Shown in pieces: positions 54,158-64,000 of a stretch of 64,000 nt of DNA (position 1 is its first letter; each line of letters begins with the position of its first letter). Origin of the DNA: Desulfocapsa sp. (GTDB taxonomy: Bacteria; Desulfobacterota; Desulfobulbia; Desulfobulbales; Desulfocapsaceae). The position numbers and the translations under genes were made by a program. The notes below the pieces were generated by a model. It was given only the letters and a program-made list of their open reading frames with translations, had not been told where the DNA came from and did not search any database. Location: assembly GCA_022712895.1 (NCBI GenBank), contig JAFLJS010000057.1, positions 1-64,000 of the forward strand, given 5' to 3'.

Positions 54158-55993
54158 ATGCTTCGACTCTTCCCCATTTTTTTCCTCTTTATCATGCTTA
54201 TTTCTCCGTTTTCTGATGCCCATGGAAATGAGCTTCAAAATACGCAAGATATCGACCCAGTTGCTCTTGAAAAAAGTTATCAGCAAGCAAAATTTTATTA
54301 TAACGAACTGCATACCAATACTAATTTAGGAAAATCTCGCGATAACTGGCTAAACGGTGTTCGTAATTTCAGAAAGATTTATCTGACCAGTCCTAAATCT
54401 GAATATGCTGCTGCAAGTCTCTATATGCTTGGCCGCATGTATTCAAAAATGTACAGACAGTTTTCCACAGAAATAGATTTGCAAGAATCCATTTCGTATT
54501 ACCGTGACGTAACCGACTTGTTTCCTGATAATCGACTTGCAGATGACGCCTTATACGCCTCTGGCAAAATCTTCCTCAAGGAAAAGAACGATCCCAAAAA
54601 AGCCGCAAATAGTTTCAACCACATTATTGCAGATTATCGCAATGGCGATATGTATGCCCATGCCGCTGATGCCCTGAAGAGGCTTTCAAAAGAACACAGT
54701 ATTCCTTTACCTGCAGCAATGCTCAGCTATAATGACATTTCCAACCTCTCCTATGTGCTTCCTGTAAAGTACTGGTCATCTAACAATTATACCCGTGTGG
54801 TTATAAAGGCCTCTGGTCCTGTAACTTATCGCGAAACACTCCTTGAGAAACAGGGAGAACATCCTCGCAGACTATATATCGATTTTCAAAACTCGTACAT
54901 TGAACCTAAGTACAGAGCACCAGTACCCATTGAAGACGGTCTGCTCAAACAGATACGTACAGGACAGAACACTCCAGAAACGGTACGCGTCGTTCTGGAC
55001 ATTGAAAGTATTTCAAACTACAAAATATTCAGTCTGCCAGACCCTTTTCGTGTGGTTATTGACGTACGAGGCGAAGGTAAAAAAACTGCCGATTTGTCCA
55101 AGACATCCCCACAACCACCGCCACTTGTTTCTTCCAATTCAACTACTCCTGTTCCAGAAAAGCTACCTGCCCCAGAACCTGACTTAATTGTCCTTGATCA
55201 GCAGAAAAAAACTTTGGTCAATAGTGTAACAGAAATCACCGATGGCGACCTTAACGTAGAGATGCAAGCCATGGAATTCTCTCTGGCGCAACAACTTGGC
55301 CTTGGTATTCGCAAAATCGTGGTTGACCCCGGTCATGGAGGGAAAGATCCAGGTGCATCAGCCTTTGGTCTGAAAGAAAAAGATATCGTGTTGCAAATTG
55401 CCAAGAAGCTTGCCCCGATTTTAGCAGAAGAAACTGGGGCAGAGGTTATTCTTACCCGTGATACCGATGTGTTTATCCCCCTTGAGGAACGGACTGCAAT
55501 TGCCAATACACAAGCTGCTGACCTCTTTATCTCACTGCATATCAATGCCCATCCGTCACCAAAAGTACATGGCCTTGAAACCTACTACCTTAACCTTTCT
55601 ACCAATGCCGAAGCCATGCGGGTTGCCGCCTTCGAGAATGCCACATCTACCCACCAGATGAGTGATTTACAAGATATTCTTTCAGATATTATGAAAAATT
55701 CTAAGATTAACGAATCTTCTAGATTGGCTGGATTTGTTCACAACGCACTGTCCAACGGGATTAAAGAGATACAGAAAACTCAATTTAAAAATCTCGGAGT
55801 AAAACAGGCACCCTTTTATGTATTAATTGGTGCGCAGATGCCAGCGATATTAATTGAAATAGCCTTTATTACAAACCCTGAAGATTCAAAACATTTAGCC
55901 AACGACCAGTTTCTGGACACGATTGTTGAGGAAATTGCGGAAGGCGTGCAGCATTATATTCATTCTACGACTGCCAGCTTATCAGCTTACTAG
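54158..55993 (+). CDS. amiC: N-acetylmuramoyl-L-alanine amidase with AMIN domain (AmiC-type)
   Basis: A 611-residue exported amidase. A signal peptide (PIFFLFIMLISPFSDA), then TPR-like helical repeats (about 30-185, SEYAAASLYMLGRMY and LADDALYASGKIFLK), an AMIN domain (about 215-305, RLYIDFQNSYI), a proline-rich linker and a catalytic amidase_3 domain (about 387-600) with VVDPGHGGKDPGA, Glu in LKEKDIVLQIAK, SLHINAHP and ILIEIAFITNPED. It cleaves peptide stems during daughter-cell separation. Confidence 0.95.
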   Translation: MLRLFPIFFLFIMLISPFSDAHGNELQNTQDIDPVALEKSYQQAKFYYNELHTNTNLGKSRDNWLNGVRNFRKIYLTSPKSEYAAASLYMLGRMYSKMYRQFSTEIDLQESISYYRDVTDLFPDNRLADDALYASGKIFLKEKNDPKKAANSFNHIIADYRNGDMYAHAADALKRLSKEHSIPLPAAMLSYNDISNLSYVLPVKYWSSNNYTRVVIKASGPVTYRETLLEKQGEHPRRLYIDFQNSYIEPKYRAPVPIEDGLLKQIRTGQNTPETVRVVLDIESISNYKIFSLPDPFRVVIDVRGEGKKTADLSKTSPQPPPLVSSNSTTPVPEKLPAPEPDLIVLDQQKKTLVNSVTEITDGDLNVEMQAMEFSLAQQLGLGIRKIVVDPGHGGKDPGASAFGLKEKDIVLQIAKKLAPILAEETGAEVILTRDTDVFIPLEERTAIANTQAADLFISLHINAHPSPKVHGLETYYLNLSTNAEAMRVAAFENATSTHQMSDLQDILSDIMKNSKINESSRLAGFVHNALSNGIKEIQKTQFKNLGVKQAPFYVLIGAQMPAILIEIAFITNPEDSKHLANDQFLDTIVEEIAEGVQHYIHSTTASLSAY

Positions 55994-56269
55994 CAACTCT
56001 CGCCCAAACGCCTACCTTATTACGTTATTCTAGTAAACTATCATTGCCACCTTGTTGTTCCTACTCAACTTGCAATATTAATGTATTCGAATATGTCGCA
56101 ATCATGCGAAAGACCAGGTCTCGCTCACCATGAAAGGTTTAGAAACCACCCTGTATGCACTTAAGGATAGTGGAACGTATGAGTAAAAAGACAGCTGTCT
56201 GAAGAAAAAGTGGCATGTCATTCAATATTCGAATTACAGGCCACATACCACTAGCTATTGTCGACTAGA
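55994..56269. other. Intergenic region between amiC and gltA
   Basis: 276 bp between convergent genes. Holds the gltA terminator (56204-56252) and a perfect 12-bp palindrome AGACAGCTGTCT (56189-56200) followed on the minus strand by T-runs. No gene supported. Confidence 0.55.
56204..56252 (-). terminator. Probable terminator of gltA
   Basis: Minus strand AGTGGTATGT (56252-56243) pairs with ACATGCCACT (56218-56209) with one wobble, a long 24-nt loop, then TTTTTCTTC. It lies 18 bp after the gltA stop. Confidence 0.55.
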
Positions 56270-57691
56270 TTACCAATCAATCTGGTCACACAAAAACTCA
56301 CGGTCTTCTTTTAAATCCTGACCATTCAAAAATCGTTCTATGGATTCGGCAGCAACTTTCCCCTGATAAACCGCCTTCGCAACAGTTTGCGGACCAAGAA
56401 CACTGTCACCGCCAGCGAAAATATCTGCAACAGATGTCTGTAAAGTTCTGGCATCAGTATTATACGTTCCCCAGGACATAAGATCGACATCCACACCACC
56501 ATCAGCTGTATGATCAACATTCTGGCTAATTGCTGGGATGAGCGAATCGGCGTCAATCATAAAGTTTGAGCCCTCTTGAACAACAGGGCGACGACGTCCT
56601 GAATCATCAGGCTCACCAAGTTCCATACGTATACATTCAACTTTGGTCAGCTTTCCATTTTGTGAATGAATCTTCACAGGAGCTGCCAAGAATTCAATGC
56701 GAACACCCTCTTCTTCAAGATGGTGTATTTCAGCAGCGGATGCAGGCATCTCTTCTCTTGATCTTCTGTACAGAATAAATACTTTACTCGAACCAAGGCG
56801 AAGAGAAGTCCTGGCGACATCAATAGCCACATTGCCCCCACCTACAACCACTACATTATCTCCAAGGTTGAGATCTTCTCCAAGATTTATACGTCGCAAA
56901 TAATCGACACCATGCAACACGCCCTCAGTAGTCTCTTCATCATCGAGACCAAGCTTTCGGCTCGCATGGGCGCCAACACCGTTAAAGATAGCACCAAAAC
57001 CTTCCGCTCGAAGATCATCAATGGACTTATCTTTTCCTATAACAATATTGGTTTCCAGGGTCACACCACAATGTTTGAGAGCATCGATCTCTGCATGGAT
57101 AACATTACGAGGAAGTCTAAAAGGTGGAATACCAACGGTAAGCATCCCTCCATATACGGGTAACGCCTCAAAGATTGTGCAAGGAATGCCTTTGTGAGAC
57201 AGATGAAAGGCAACTGTCATCCCTGCTGGACCTGAACCAATAATTGCAACTTTCTTATCACCAGGGAGTGCACAGGAGTTGTACATTGGCTTTTTATTTT
57301 CAACCATCCAGTCAACAAGGAAACGTTCGAGCATTCCGATTGATACTGACTGACCTTTCCCTTTCCCTCTCACACACTGTCCTTCACATTGAAATTCATG
57401 GGGACAGACTCTGGAACATACGGCAGGCATGGATGAAGTCTCACGGATTGCCCAATACGCTTCTTCAAACTGTTTTTCACGAAGAAGCCGTATAAATTCA
57501 GGGATATTGTTATGAATTGGGCATCCTATACGACAAGTTGGTTTCTTACATTGCAAACAACGTTCGGCCTCTAAAATGGCTGTAAACTCGCTAAAGCCCT
57601 CTACAATCTCATCGAAATTTTTAACACGTTCTTCAGGAGTCTTCTCAACCGCCATCTGCCTCGCTATGGCCATACGCTCTTTCGCCTTCAT
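56270..57691 (-). CDS. gltA: GltA-type NADPH-dependent oxidoreductase (glutamate synthase small subunit-like)
   Basis: A 473-residue flavoprotein. N-terminal iron-sulfur region with CLQCKKPTCRIGCPIHNNIP (about 45-64) and CSRVCPHEFQCEGQCVRG (about 92-109), then the FAD GSGPAGMTVAFHLS site, NAD(P)H site VVGGGNVAIDVARTSLRLG and a C-terminal GGDSVLGPQTVAKAV. Typical of homotetrameric GltA and close to NfnB; no NfnA gene is adjacent, so the glutamate synthase-like assignment is a family statement. Confidence 0.87.
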   Translation of the reverse strand: MKAKERMAIARQMAVEKTPEERVKNFDEIVEGFSEFTAILEAERCLQCKKPTCRIGCPIHNNIPEFIRLLREKQFEEAYWAIRETSSMPAVCSRVCPHEFQCEGQCVRGKGKGQSVSIGMLERFLVDWMVENKKPMYNSCALPGDKKVAIIGSGPAGMTVAFHLSHKGIPCTIFEALPVYGGMLTVGIPPFRLPRNVIHAEIDALKHCGVTLETNIVIGKDKSIDDLRAEGFGAIFNGVGAHASRKLGLDDEETTEGVLHGVDYLRRINLGEDLNLGDNVVVVGGGNVAIDVARTSLRLGSSKVFILYRRSREEMPASAAEIHHLEEEGVRIEFLAAPVKIHSQNGKLTKVECIRMELGEPDDSGRRRPVVQEGSNFMIDADSLIPAISQNVDHTADGGVDVDLMSWGTYNTDARTLQTSVADIFAGGDSVLGPQTVAKAVYQGKVAAESIERFLNGQDLKEDREFLCDQIDW

Positions 57692-57746
57692 ACATGTACC
57701 TCAGAATAATAGATTGAAAACATCAAATATACTTATGTGAAAAAGT

Positions 57747-57783
57747 AAAAAAAAAGGCCGCCCATAAAAAAATGGACGACCTT
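57747..57783 (-). terminator. Rho-independent terminator of the atp operon
   Basis: Minus strand AAGGTCGTCCAT (57783-57772) pairs with ATGGGCGGCCTT (57765-57754) with two wobble pairs, followed by a run of T, about 25 bp after the atpC stop. Confidence 0.9.
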
Positions 57784-57807
57784 TACACCTTACTACGAAT
57801 TACTTAA

Positions 57808-58221
57808 TCAGGCAACTTTAGATGCCTTGATACGTGCAAGTGAGCGCTGTAGAGCAGCTTCTGCCCGTACCTGATTAAATTTATCGTCATGTGCAGCCGC
57901 CTTAGCGAGACGTTTTTCTGCACGTTCTTTAGCTTTCATTGCTCTGTCTACATCAATATCTTTTCCAAACTCAACACTCTCAACAAGAAAGGTGATTTTA
58001 TTATTGGAAACTTCAGAAAATCCACCACTGATCATAAGGCTGCTACGTTCCTTATTCTGCTCATAGGTAAGCATTCCGATTTTAATAGTAGAAAGAAACG
58101 GAGCATGGTTAGCCAATACACCAAAATCACCACCATATCCGGGTGCATTAACGATATCAACATCCTCGCTAACCACAGCTCCAGCTGGAGTAACTACTTC
58201 TAAATGTATTTGTTGCGCCAT
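57808..58221 (-). CDS. atpC: ATP synthase epsilon subunit
   Basis: A 137-residue regulatory subunit of F1. It has [23 protein letters not shown] and [16 protein letters not shown] with a C-terminal helical domain. Last gene of the operon, 92 bp after atpD. Confidence 0.96.
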   Translation of the reverse strand: MAQQIHLEVVTPAGAVVSEDVDIVNAPGYGGDFGVLANHAPFLSTIKIGMLTYEQNKERSSLMISGGFSEVSNNKITFLVESVEFGKDIDVDRAMKAKERAEKRLAKAAAHDDKFNQVRAEAALQRSLARIKASKVA

Positions 58222-58312
58222 TTTGTAATCCTCAATTTTCAGGTAATCAGCAGTTCAGGCCAGGCAGTCAGGAAAAGCTGACTGCCTATAACCCTTCAGC
58301 CTATCGACCTAT

Positions 58313-59752
<1,440 letters not shown>

Positions 59753-59777
59753 TTATAAAAAATATTAGCGTTTGGTA

Positions 59778-60659
59778 TTATCCTTTCAGCGCTTCAGCGC
59801 CACCAACGATATCCAGCAGTTCACTTGTAACAGATGCCTGTCTTGCCTTATTAAAGACAAGAGTAAGGTCATCAACAATATCCTTACATGCATTGGTTGC
59901 GTTATCCATGGACGTCATTCGAGCAGCCTGCTCGGATGCACCAACCTGGAGCATTGCATTGTAAATAGTTACATTCAGATACAGTGGCTGCATTACATCC
60001 ATGATCTCTTCAGTTGAAGGCTCATAGATATAATCACCTGACTGCTTTTCTGTATCTGCTGGGTCTTCTTCACCTTTAATAGGTGTGATCGGTAACATGT
60101 CCACTGCAACAGGGCGCTGAACTGCTACTGATTTGAAATGACCATAAATCACTTCAACTTTATCAGCTGCACCGTTAGTAAAATTAAGCGCTGCATCCTG
60201 CGCGATCTCTCTCGCATTGAACATCTGAAAGTCACCCATAATGTCAAGATACTGGACCCTGACTTTACCGGTTTTTTTCAACGCCTGATGTCCTTTTTTA
60301 CCTACACAGAGAAAACTGACTTCTTTCCCCTCAGCTTCATAGGCTCGCATTTTCTTCATTGCAAGCTTGATGATATTTGAGTTGAACGAACCACAAAGTC
60401 CACGATCAGAAGTACAAACAACCAGCTCGATACTCTTTACTTCCTCTCTTACTTCCATAAGAGGGAATGAGTCTGTATTGGCACCATCGGAAATATTGGA
60501 CATTGCTTCGTTAAACTTATTCGCATAAGGTTCGAAGTTTTCCATCTTTTCCTGAGCACCACGCAGCTTGGCCGATGCAACCATGTTCATGGCCGATGTG
60601 ATCTGTGATGTCTTTTTGACACCAACGATCTTATCTTGAACGTCTTTTAAACTTGGCAT
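59778..60659 (-). CDS. atpG: ATP synthase gamma subunit
   Basis: A 293-residue central stalk subunit of F1. N-terminal helix KTSQITSAMNMVASAKLRGA, CTSDRGLCGSFNSNI and the C-terminal ASEQAARMTSMDNATNA with VFNKARQASVTSELLDIV. Complete. Confidence 0.98.
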   Translation of the reverse strand: MPSLKDVQDKIVGVKKTSQITSAMNMVASAKLRGAQEKMENFEPYANKFNEAMSNISDGANTDSFPLMEVREEVKSIELVVCTSDRGLCGSFNSNIIKLAMKKMRAYEAEGKEVSFLCVGKKGHQALKKTGKVRVQYLDIMGDFQMFNAREIAQDAALNFTNGAADKVEVIYGHFKSVAVQRPVAVDMLPITPIKGEEDPADTEKQSGDYIYEPSTEEIMDVMQPLYLNVTIYNAMLQVGASEQAARMTSMDNATNACKDIVDDLTLVFNKARQASVTSELLDIVGGAEALKG

Positions 60660-60675
60660 ATCAAGTCTCCCCTAA

Positions 60676-62199
60676 TTATTTGAGACCCTTGGTAGCCTTA
60701 AAGGTTTCACCGAACGCATCAAGTGCTTTGTTCAGTTTCTCTTTAATAGCGTCAGTGAATTCTTCCTGCTCTTTAAGATCTGCAAATATTGAGGCATCGT
60801 TCGCTTCAATATAGCTAAACATCTCATCTTCGTAGTCTCTCATGGTCTCTACTGGGAGAGGATCAAGATATCCATTGGCTCCAGCATAAAGGATGGTAAC
60901 CATCTTTTCCATTGGCAGTGGCGCATACTGTGGCTGCTTCAGAATTTCAACAAGACGCTCACCACGAGTAAGCTGTGCCTGAGTTGCCACGTCAAGATCA
61001 GATCCAAACGCTGCAAACGCTGCAAGCTCACGATACTGGGCAAGATCAAGGCGAAGTGTACCGGCAACCTGCTTCATGGCCTTAACCTGAGCAGCACCAC
61101 CAACACGACTTACAGACAGACCGACGTTAATCGCTGGACGAACACCGGAGAAGAACAGATTAGGTTCAAGATAAACCTGACCATCAGTAATTGAAATAAC
61201 GTTCGTTGGAATAAATGCAGAAACGTCACCAGCCTGAGTCTCAATGATTGGAAGTGCAGTAAGAGAACCAGCACCAAGCTCATCAGATACCTTCGAGGAA
61301 CGCTCAAGGAGACGAGAGTGGTTGAAGAAAATATCACCAGGATATGCTTCACGTCCTGGTGGACGACGAAGAAGAAGAGAGAGCTCACGATAAGCAACAG
61401 CCTGCTTGGAAAGATCATCATATACGATCAGCGCGTGCTGGCCGTTATCACGAAAATACTCACCCATTGAGGTTCCGGCAAATGGTGCAATGTACTGCAT
61501 TGGTGCAGGATCAGAGGCACAAGCAGCAACAACTGTTGTGTATTCCATAGCGCCATGCTTTTTCAGTGCTTCTACGATCAAGGCAACGGTTGATTTTTTC
61601 TGTCCAACTGCAACATAAATACAATGTACGTCAGTATCTTTCTGAGCGATAATTGCATCAACACAAAGTGCAGTTTTACCAATCTGGCGATCGCCAATGA
61701 TAAGCTCACGCTGTCCACGTCCAACTGGAGTCATAGCATCAACTGCTTTGGCACCTGTGTAACATGGTTCATGAACACCTTTACGCTCAATAACACCGGG
61801 AGCAAGAACCTCAATTTTTGCAGTTTCTTTGGCATTGATTGCACCCTGGCCATCAATTGGAAAACCGATTCCATCAACGACACGACCTTCCATCTCAGGT
61901 CCAACTGGAACCTCAGCAATATTTCCGGTACGTTTTACGAGATCGCCTTCTTTAATTTTAGCTACTGAACCAAGGATAGCACAACCAACGTTGTCTTCCT
62001 CAAGGTTCAGGGCAAGACCCATTACGCCACCGGGGAACTCAAGGAGCTCCATGGCCATACAGTTCTGAACACCATAGACACGGGCAATACCATCACCAAC
62101 GGAGATAACAGTTCCGGTCTCATTAAGGTCAATACTTGTTTCGTAATCACCAATCTGATCCTTAATGATCTGACTGATTTCTTCAGCTTTGATTTGCAT
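60676..62199 (-). CDS. atpA: ATP synthase alpha subunit
   Basis: A 507-residue subunit of F1. Walker [14 protein letters not shown], the signature [17 protein letters not shown] and [19 protein letters not shown] are present. Complete. Confidence 0.99.
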   Translation of the reverse strand: MQIKAEEISQIIKDQIGDYETSIDLNETGTVISVGDGIARVYGVQNCMAMELLEFPGGVMGLALNLEEDNVGCAILGSVAKIKEGDLVKRTGNIAEVPVGPEMEGRVVDGIGFPIDGQGAINAKETAKIEVLAPGVIERKGVHEPCYTGAKAVDAMTPVGRGQRELIIGDRQIGKTALCVDAIIAQKDTDVHCIYVAVGQKKSTVALIVEALKKHGAMEYTTVVAACASDPAPMQYIAPFAGTSMGEYFRDNGQHALIVYDDLSKQAVAYRELSLLLRRPPGREAYPGDIFFNHSRLLERSSKVSDELGAGSLTALPIIETQAGDVSAFIPTNVISITDGQVYLEPNLFFSGVRPAINVGLSVSRVGGAAQVKAMKQVAGTLRLDLAQYRELAAFAAFGSDLDVATQAQLTRGERLVEILKQPQYAPLPMEKMVTILYAGANGYLDPLPVETMRDYEDEMFSYIEANDASIFADLKEQEEFTDAIKEKLNKALDAFGETFKATKGLK

Positions 62200-62201
62200 T
62201 T

Positions 62202-62744
62202 CTACTCTCTCCCCTTAATGGAATCTTTTAAACTCGCAAGTTGTGTTTTTATACTGCCATTCAGTTCAAGATCGCCAACCTTGGCAATGATTCCGCCAAT
62301 AATTGAAGGATCTACACTGGCGGTCAGCTCCACCTTCTTGCCAGTAATTTTTTCTAGTGTTGCCTGCACCTTGGCCTGCAATTCTTTACTCAATTCAACT
62401 GCCGAGACCACGGTACCGTGACTGACATTTTTTTCCGCGTCAACCATGATCTGATATTCATCCGCAATATCTGGAAGAACATCAGCACGTTTTTTCTCGA
62501 CCAGCAGGCTGAGAAAATTCGCCATAACTTTATCTACGCCAATGGAGGCGACAACACCTTCCATTACTTTTTCTCTTACATCCACGGGATAGAGTGGATT
62601 GGTCAATGAGTCTGCCAGATCGGTATCAGCGTATAACTGAGCCATTCCCTGGAGATTGTCACTATATTCCTCAAACTTCCCGTCTTCTTTGCCAACAGCA
62701 AACAGTGCCTTGGCATATCGTCTTGCTAGGATTATCTGTTTCAC
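62202..62744 (-). CDS. atpH: ATP synthase delta subunit
   Basis: A 180-residue peripheral stalk subunit. N-terminal [14 protein letters not shown] and the C-terminal [20 protein letters not shown], the delta signature. It overlaps atpF by four bases. Confidence 0.97.
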   Translation of the reverse strand: MKQIILARRYAKALFAVGKEDGKFEEYSDNLQGMAQLYADTDLADSLTNPLYPVDVREKVMEGVVASIGVDKVMANFLSLLVEKKRADVLPDIADEYQIMVDAEKNVSHGTVVSAVELSKELQAKVQATLEKITGKKVELTASVDPSIIGGIIAKVGDLELNGSIKTQLASLKDSIKGRE

Positions 62745-63463
62745 TGGACGGCTCCTACTTTATCAAGGTAATCTTCGACAATCTTGACCTGATCGTCAGC
62801 TGTCAGATTCTTAATGATTAACTCCTCAGCCATAACTGCTGCCTGGTCGGTGACACTCACTTTAAGATCACGCTTAGCAGCGGTTATCTCGTTGGCAATT
62901 GCACTTTCAGCAGAACGCTTAATATCCGCAGCTGATTGCTCGGCTGCCTCAAGAATCCTGGCCTTTTCGATTTCGGCCTGCGCAACAGCTTTCTCGACGA
63001 TGGTATCAACATCTTTTTCAACAGACTCTAGTTTAAGAGAAAAATCTTTGTAATCCTGCTCAGCCTTCACTTTCTTGGCCTCAAGATCTTCAAGCTCATC
63101 TCTGATCTGCTGACGGCGACTCCCCAAGCTTTCAGCAATGGGTTTCGCACCAAATTTTACAAGGATGATAAGCAGGACGATAAAGTTCATCACCCTGAAA
63201 CCAAGATCCTTTAACTTTGCCGGCGACAAACTGTCAGGGGCGCCATGTGCGCCTCCAGCTGTTTCACCATGCCCTGCGTCAGCTACCGCATGGCCAGCGT
63301 CTACTGCTGCTCCATGTGTGTCGGCGGCGACAGCATGTGCATCTACAGACGCCGCTTGTTCCGTTCCGTGGTCAGAAGCCCAGACACTTCCTGCTGCCAG
63401 GGCGAACCACAGAACCAGCGCTACCAATGCACTTTTTCCGAATGTTCCCTTCATTCCCCTCAT
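62741..63463 (-). CDS. atpF: ATP synthase b subunit with exported His-rich extension
   Basis: About 240 residues from ATG 63463, which follows the atpF' stop by 4 bp with GGAAGGAG inside the end of that gene. A signal-peptide-like segment (11-29, ending SVWAS), then an Ala/Gly/His-rich stretch (30-78, His at 32, 43, 50, 58, 65, 73), then the membrane segment VMNFIVLLIILVKF (91-104) and a long charged coiled helix. It anchors the peripheral stalk. The extension makes it longer than canonical b (about 156) and would lie on the periplasmic side. Confidence 0.92.
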   Translation of the reverse strand: MRGMKGTFGKSALVALVLWFALAAGSVWASDHGTEQAASVDAHAVAADTHGAAVDAGHAVADAGHGETAGGAHGAPDSLSPAKLKDLGFRVMNFIVLLIILVKFGAKPIAESLGSRRQQIRDELEDLEAKKVKAEQDYKDFSLKLESVEKDVDTIVEKAVAQAEIEKARILEAAEQSAADIKRSAESAIANEITAAKRDLKVSVTDQAAVMAEELIIKNLTADDQVKIVEDYLDKVGAVQ

Positions 63464-63467
63464 AACT

Positions 63468-63893
63468 TTACAAACTCCTTCCCAAAATTTTTCCAGCCAT
63501 GGCATTTGCAAAACCTTCAATTCCGGCTTCAAGCTCTGTCTTAGCAGCTGCAACCTGAGATCTTATATCTGCCAGTTGTTTATCTTTGTCAGCATCCGCT
63601 TCGGCTTTAATGGCAGCGAGTTTTTCCTCACCAGCAGCCTTGGCTCCTGCACGGGCGGTATCAATTGCAGATTTGGCCTGGAGGGAAGCTTTATGCATCT
63701 TCTTATCCACTTCCTCCTGTCGTCTGCGAGCATTGTCTTCAAACTTAACTACATCGTTTTGCATGCCTTGCAGCTTTTCCTTCCTTTCCTTCAGTATCTT
63801 CAGTACCGGCTTGTAGATGATCCCATTTAGGAAGTACATCAGTACAAATGCGTTGATGATCTGAAGAAACAGGGTGATGTCCATTGAAACCAT
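63468..63893 (-). CDS. atpF': ATP synthase b' subunit
   Basis: A 141-residue second peripheral-stalk subunit, with one N-terminal membrane helix (ITLFLQIINAFVLMYFLNG) and a charged coiled coil. The start may be MVS at 63893 or MDITLF at 63884. First F0F1 gene in the window; the a and c subunit genes are not on this side and presumably lie elsewhere. Confidence 0.92.
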   Translation of the reverse strand: MVSMDITLFLQIINAFVLMYFLNGIIYKPVLKILKERKEKLQGMQNDVVKFEDNARRRQEEVDKKMHKASLQAKSAIDTARAGAKAAGEEKLAAIKAEADADKDKQLADIRSQVAAAKTELEAGIEGFANAMAGKILGRSL

Positions 63894-64000
63894 TTTCTCT
63901 GCTCCTGATTAGTTAAGATAATTCAAAAAATAAACACCAAAAATGAATGGTGATTCACACTAGGAAATCGGTTGTACTTCATACATGGTGCGATGTCAAC

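Noticed and set aside
56270..57691. NfnB of a bifurcating NfnAB transhydrogenase
   Set aside because: The protein family is compatible, but no nfnA gene lies next to it; kept as GltA-type oxidoreductase.

Overview
The window reads as a chromosomal segment of a Gram-negative, anaerobic, energy-conserving bacterium, most likely a sulfate- or sulfur-metabolising member of the Desulfobacterota (Desulfobulbales-like). I infer this from a HdrC-like/MvhD/MetV iron-sulfur cluster, F1 genes preceded by paired b and b' subunits without the a and c genes, Lon, EF-P/EpmA, outer-membrane and lipoprotein genes, and a UGA-recoded gene with bacterial SECIS-like hairpins. The taxon is an inference. I see no phage, IS transposase, CRISPR array, rRNA or tRNA gene.

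Layout: 1-255 repeat-derived DNA; 256-2762 two AmtB ammonium channels; 3190-4290 MtnA-like isomerase; 4294-8939 sugar-nucleotide genes (manC, manB, rfbA, rfbD); 8964-14646 UPF0280, two TIGR04282/TIGR04283-type glycosyltransferases, CvpA, a phosphopantetheinyl transferase, mutM and moeA; 14965-16761 metV, mvhD and an HdrC-like ferredoxin; 17001-18212 hpt and elbB; 18224-23132 the conserved mnmE-jag-yidC-yidD-rnpA-rpmH block; 23356-26893 a methyltransferase, mnmG and lgt; 27092-31987 HU, a NarL-type regulator, a fused Nth-Xth repair enzyme and YgiQ; 32046-34005 a three-UGA selenoprotein candidate, epmA and efp; 34149-39072 AzlCD, an EAL/HDOD protein and a zinc/manganese-type ABC transporter; 39225-44227 ParA, YqaA, an asparaginase-domain protein, PilZ, a cytochrome c and Ppx/GppA; 44294-48129 small lipoproteins, exported unknowns and DgkA; 48126-55993 lon, a phosphoesterase, mutS and amiC; 56270-63893 a GltA-type oxidoreductase and the ATP synthase operon.

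The most notable item is on the minus strand at 32046-32402. A single reading frame of 118 codons starts with a signal peptide, contains three in-frame UGA codons, each in the context Ser-Gly-UGA-(Gly/Ser)-Gly, and ends at UAA. Each UGA is followed, at the same distance, by a 5-6 bp stem-loop with GGU in the loop. The first two stems differ by a compensatory base-pair change, and the third lies beyond the stop codon. I interpret this as a small exported protein with three selenocysteines, of a family I do not recognise.

A second theme is an interspersed hairpin repeat of about 140-200 bp with copies at 1-141, 161-230 (reverse), 14699-14872, 41219-41273 (partial, reverse) and 42082-42280. Other points of interest are the Nth-Xth fusion, the incomplete Hdr/MetV cluster, the exported His-rich extension of AtpF and a cluster of unrecognised envelope proteins at 44294-47324.
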